A DNA stretch of 64,000 bases from Pseudomonas sp. MYb118. Lineage in GTDB: Bacteria; Pseudomonadota; Gammaproteobacteria; Pseudomonadales; Pseudomonadaceae. Location: contig NZ_JBFRXN010000002.1 of assembly GCF_040947875.1 (NCBI RefSeq), positions 186,001 through 250,000 of the forward strand. Reading direction: 5' to 3'. Of the stretch, positions 63,867-64,000 are shown piece after piece. Each line of letters begins with the position of its first letter. Positions within the stretch are counted from its first letter, which is position 1. The translations under genes and the position numbers were made by a program. Under the pieces are notes generated by a model. That model did no database searches. It worked only from the letters and a program-made list of their open reading frames with translations, and was not told where the DNA came from.

Positions 63867-64000
63867 ATGGCCTCTTATGCGATGAAAATCACCCTGGAAC
63901 GTATCGCCCTCTTCCAATTCACCCCCGCCCATTGCGCCCAGGCCCGGGCGATGTTGGGCTGGAGTGTGGAGCAGTTGTCGCGCGAGGCCGGAGTTGCGGC
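63867..64000 (+). CDS. XRE-type HTH regulator, 3' end beyond the window
   Basis: Only about 44 residues are visible (MASYAMKITLERIALFQF...). The end, AQARAMLGWSVEQLSREAGV, is the first half of an XRE/Cro helix-turn-helix. ATG 63867 follows CGGAG by 8 bases. A LexA box lies just upstream, which makes an SOS-regulated repressor or DNA-repair regulator likely. The length and partner genes are unknown. Confidence 0.65.
   Translation, partial: MASYAMKITLERIALFQFTPAHCAQARAMLGWSVEQLSREAGVA

Overview
The window is a high-GC Pseudomonas chromosome segment, most likely from the P. fluorescens group. The evidence is the gene content and order (lysC-csrA-tRNA cluster, the aru/ast-argR-aot-acsA arginine locus, amrZ, DUF2790), the tRNA set, and seven inverted pairs of a Pseudomonas-type REP sequence (REPINs). 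The right-hand end carries a small AT-rich, accessory-looking region.

Layout. 1-3661: a partial glutamine-synthetase-family gene, then a histidine kinase / TPR response-regulator pair. 3858-9704: a diheme TsdA-like cytochrome c, then a sugar-diacid catabolic unit (LacI-type repressor, MFS transporter, talarate/galactarate dehydratase, 2-hydroxyacid dehydrogenase) with two matching palindromic operators. 9831-13445: a three-subunit periplasmic flavo-dehydrogenase (triheme cytochrome, Tat-borne small subunit, FAD/GMC subunit). 13850-20524: a chemoreceptor, a small cytochrome c, tRNA-Arg(CCU), two small membrane or exported proteins, an orphan phnN, amrZ, mgtE and a DUF4124-like protein. 20531-26492: tRNA-Arg x2, tRNA-Ser, csrA, lysC, alaS and an L-threonine aldolase. 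26685-27460: an FMN riboswitch in front of a type II lumazine synthase.

27595-55531 is the arginine succinyltransferase (AST) locus: astE, a small protein, astB, astD, aruG, aruF and aruC, then two giant leucine-rich-repeat (LRR) proteins of 2290 and 1563 residues, then argR and the arginine/ornithine transporter aotP-x-M-Q-J, then acsA. The two giants sit inside an otherwise conserved catabolic locus. They share a roughly 1000-residue toxin-like N-terminal half, followed by four and two copies of a module of about 300 residues (helical linker plus LRR block). Neither has a recognisable NEL ubiquitin-ligase domain.

55532-64000: two small exported proteins (one with five exact 13-residue repeats), nrdB, then the accessory region. 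It holds a frameshifted ParA-like ATPase translationally coupled to a protein that looks like a divergent class III nucleotidyl cyclase, a structured-RNA candidate before a broken BRO-N/antirepressor gene, and an HNH endonuclease. The window ends with two proteins of unknown function and the start of a LexA-box-preceded HTH regulator. The best candidates for something undescribed are the LRR-module proteins and the ATPase/cyclase-like pair.
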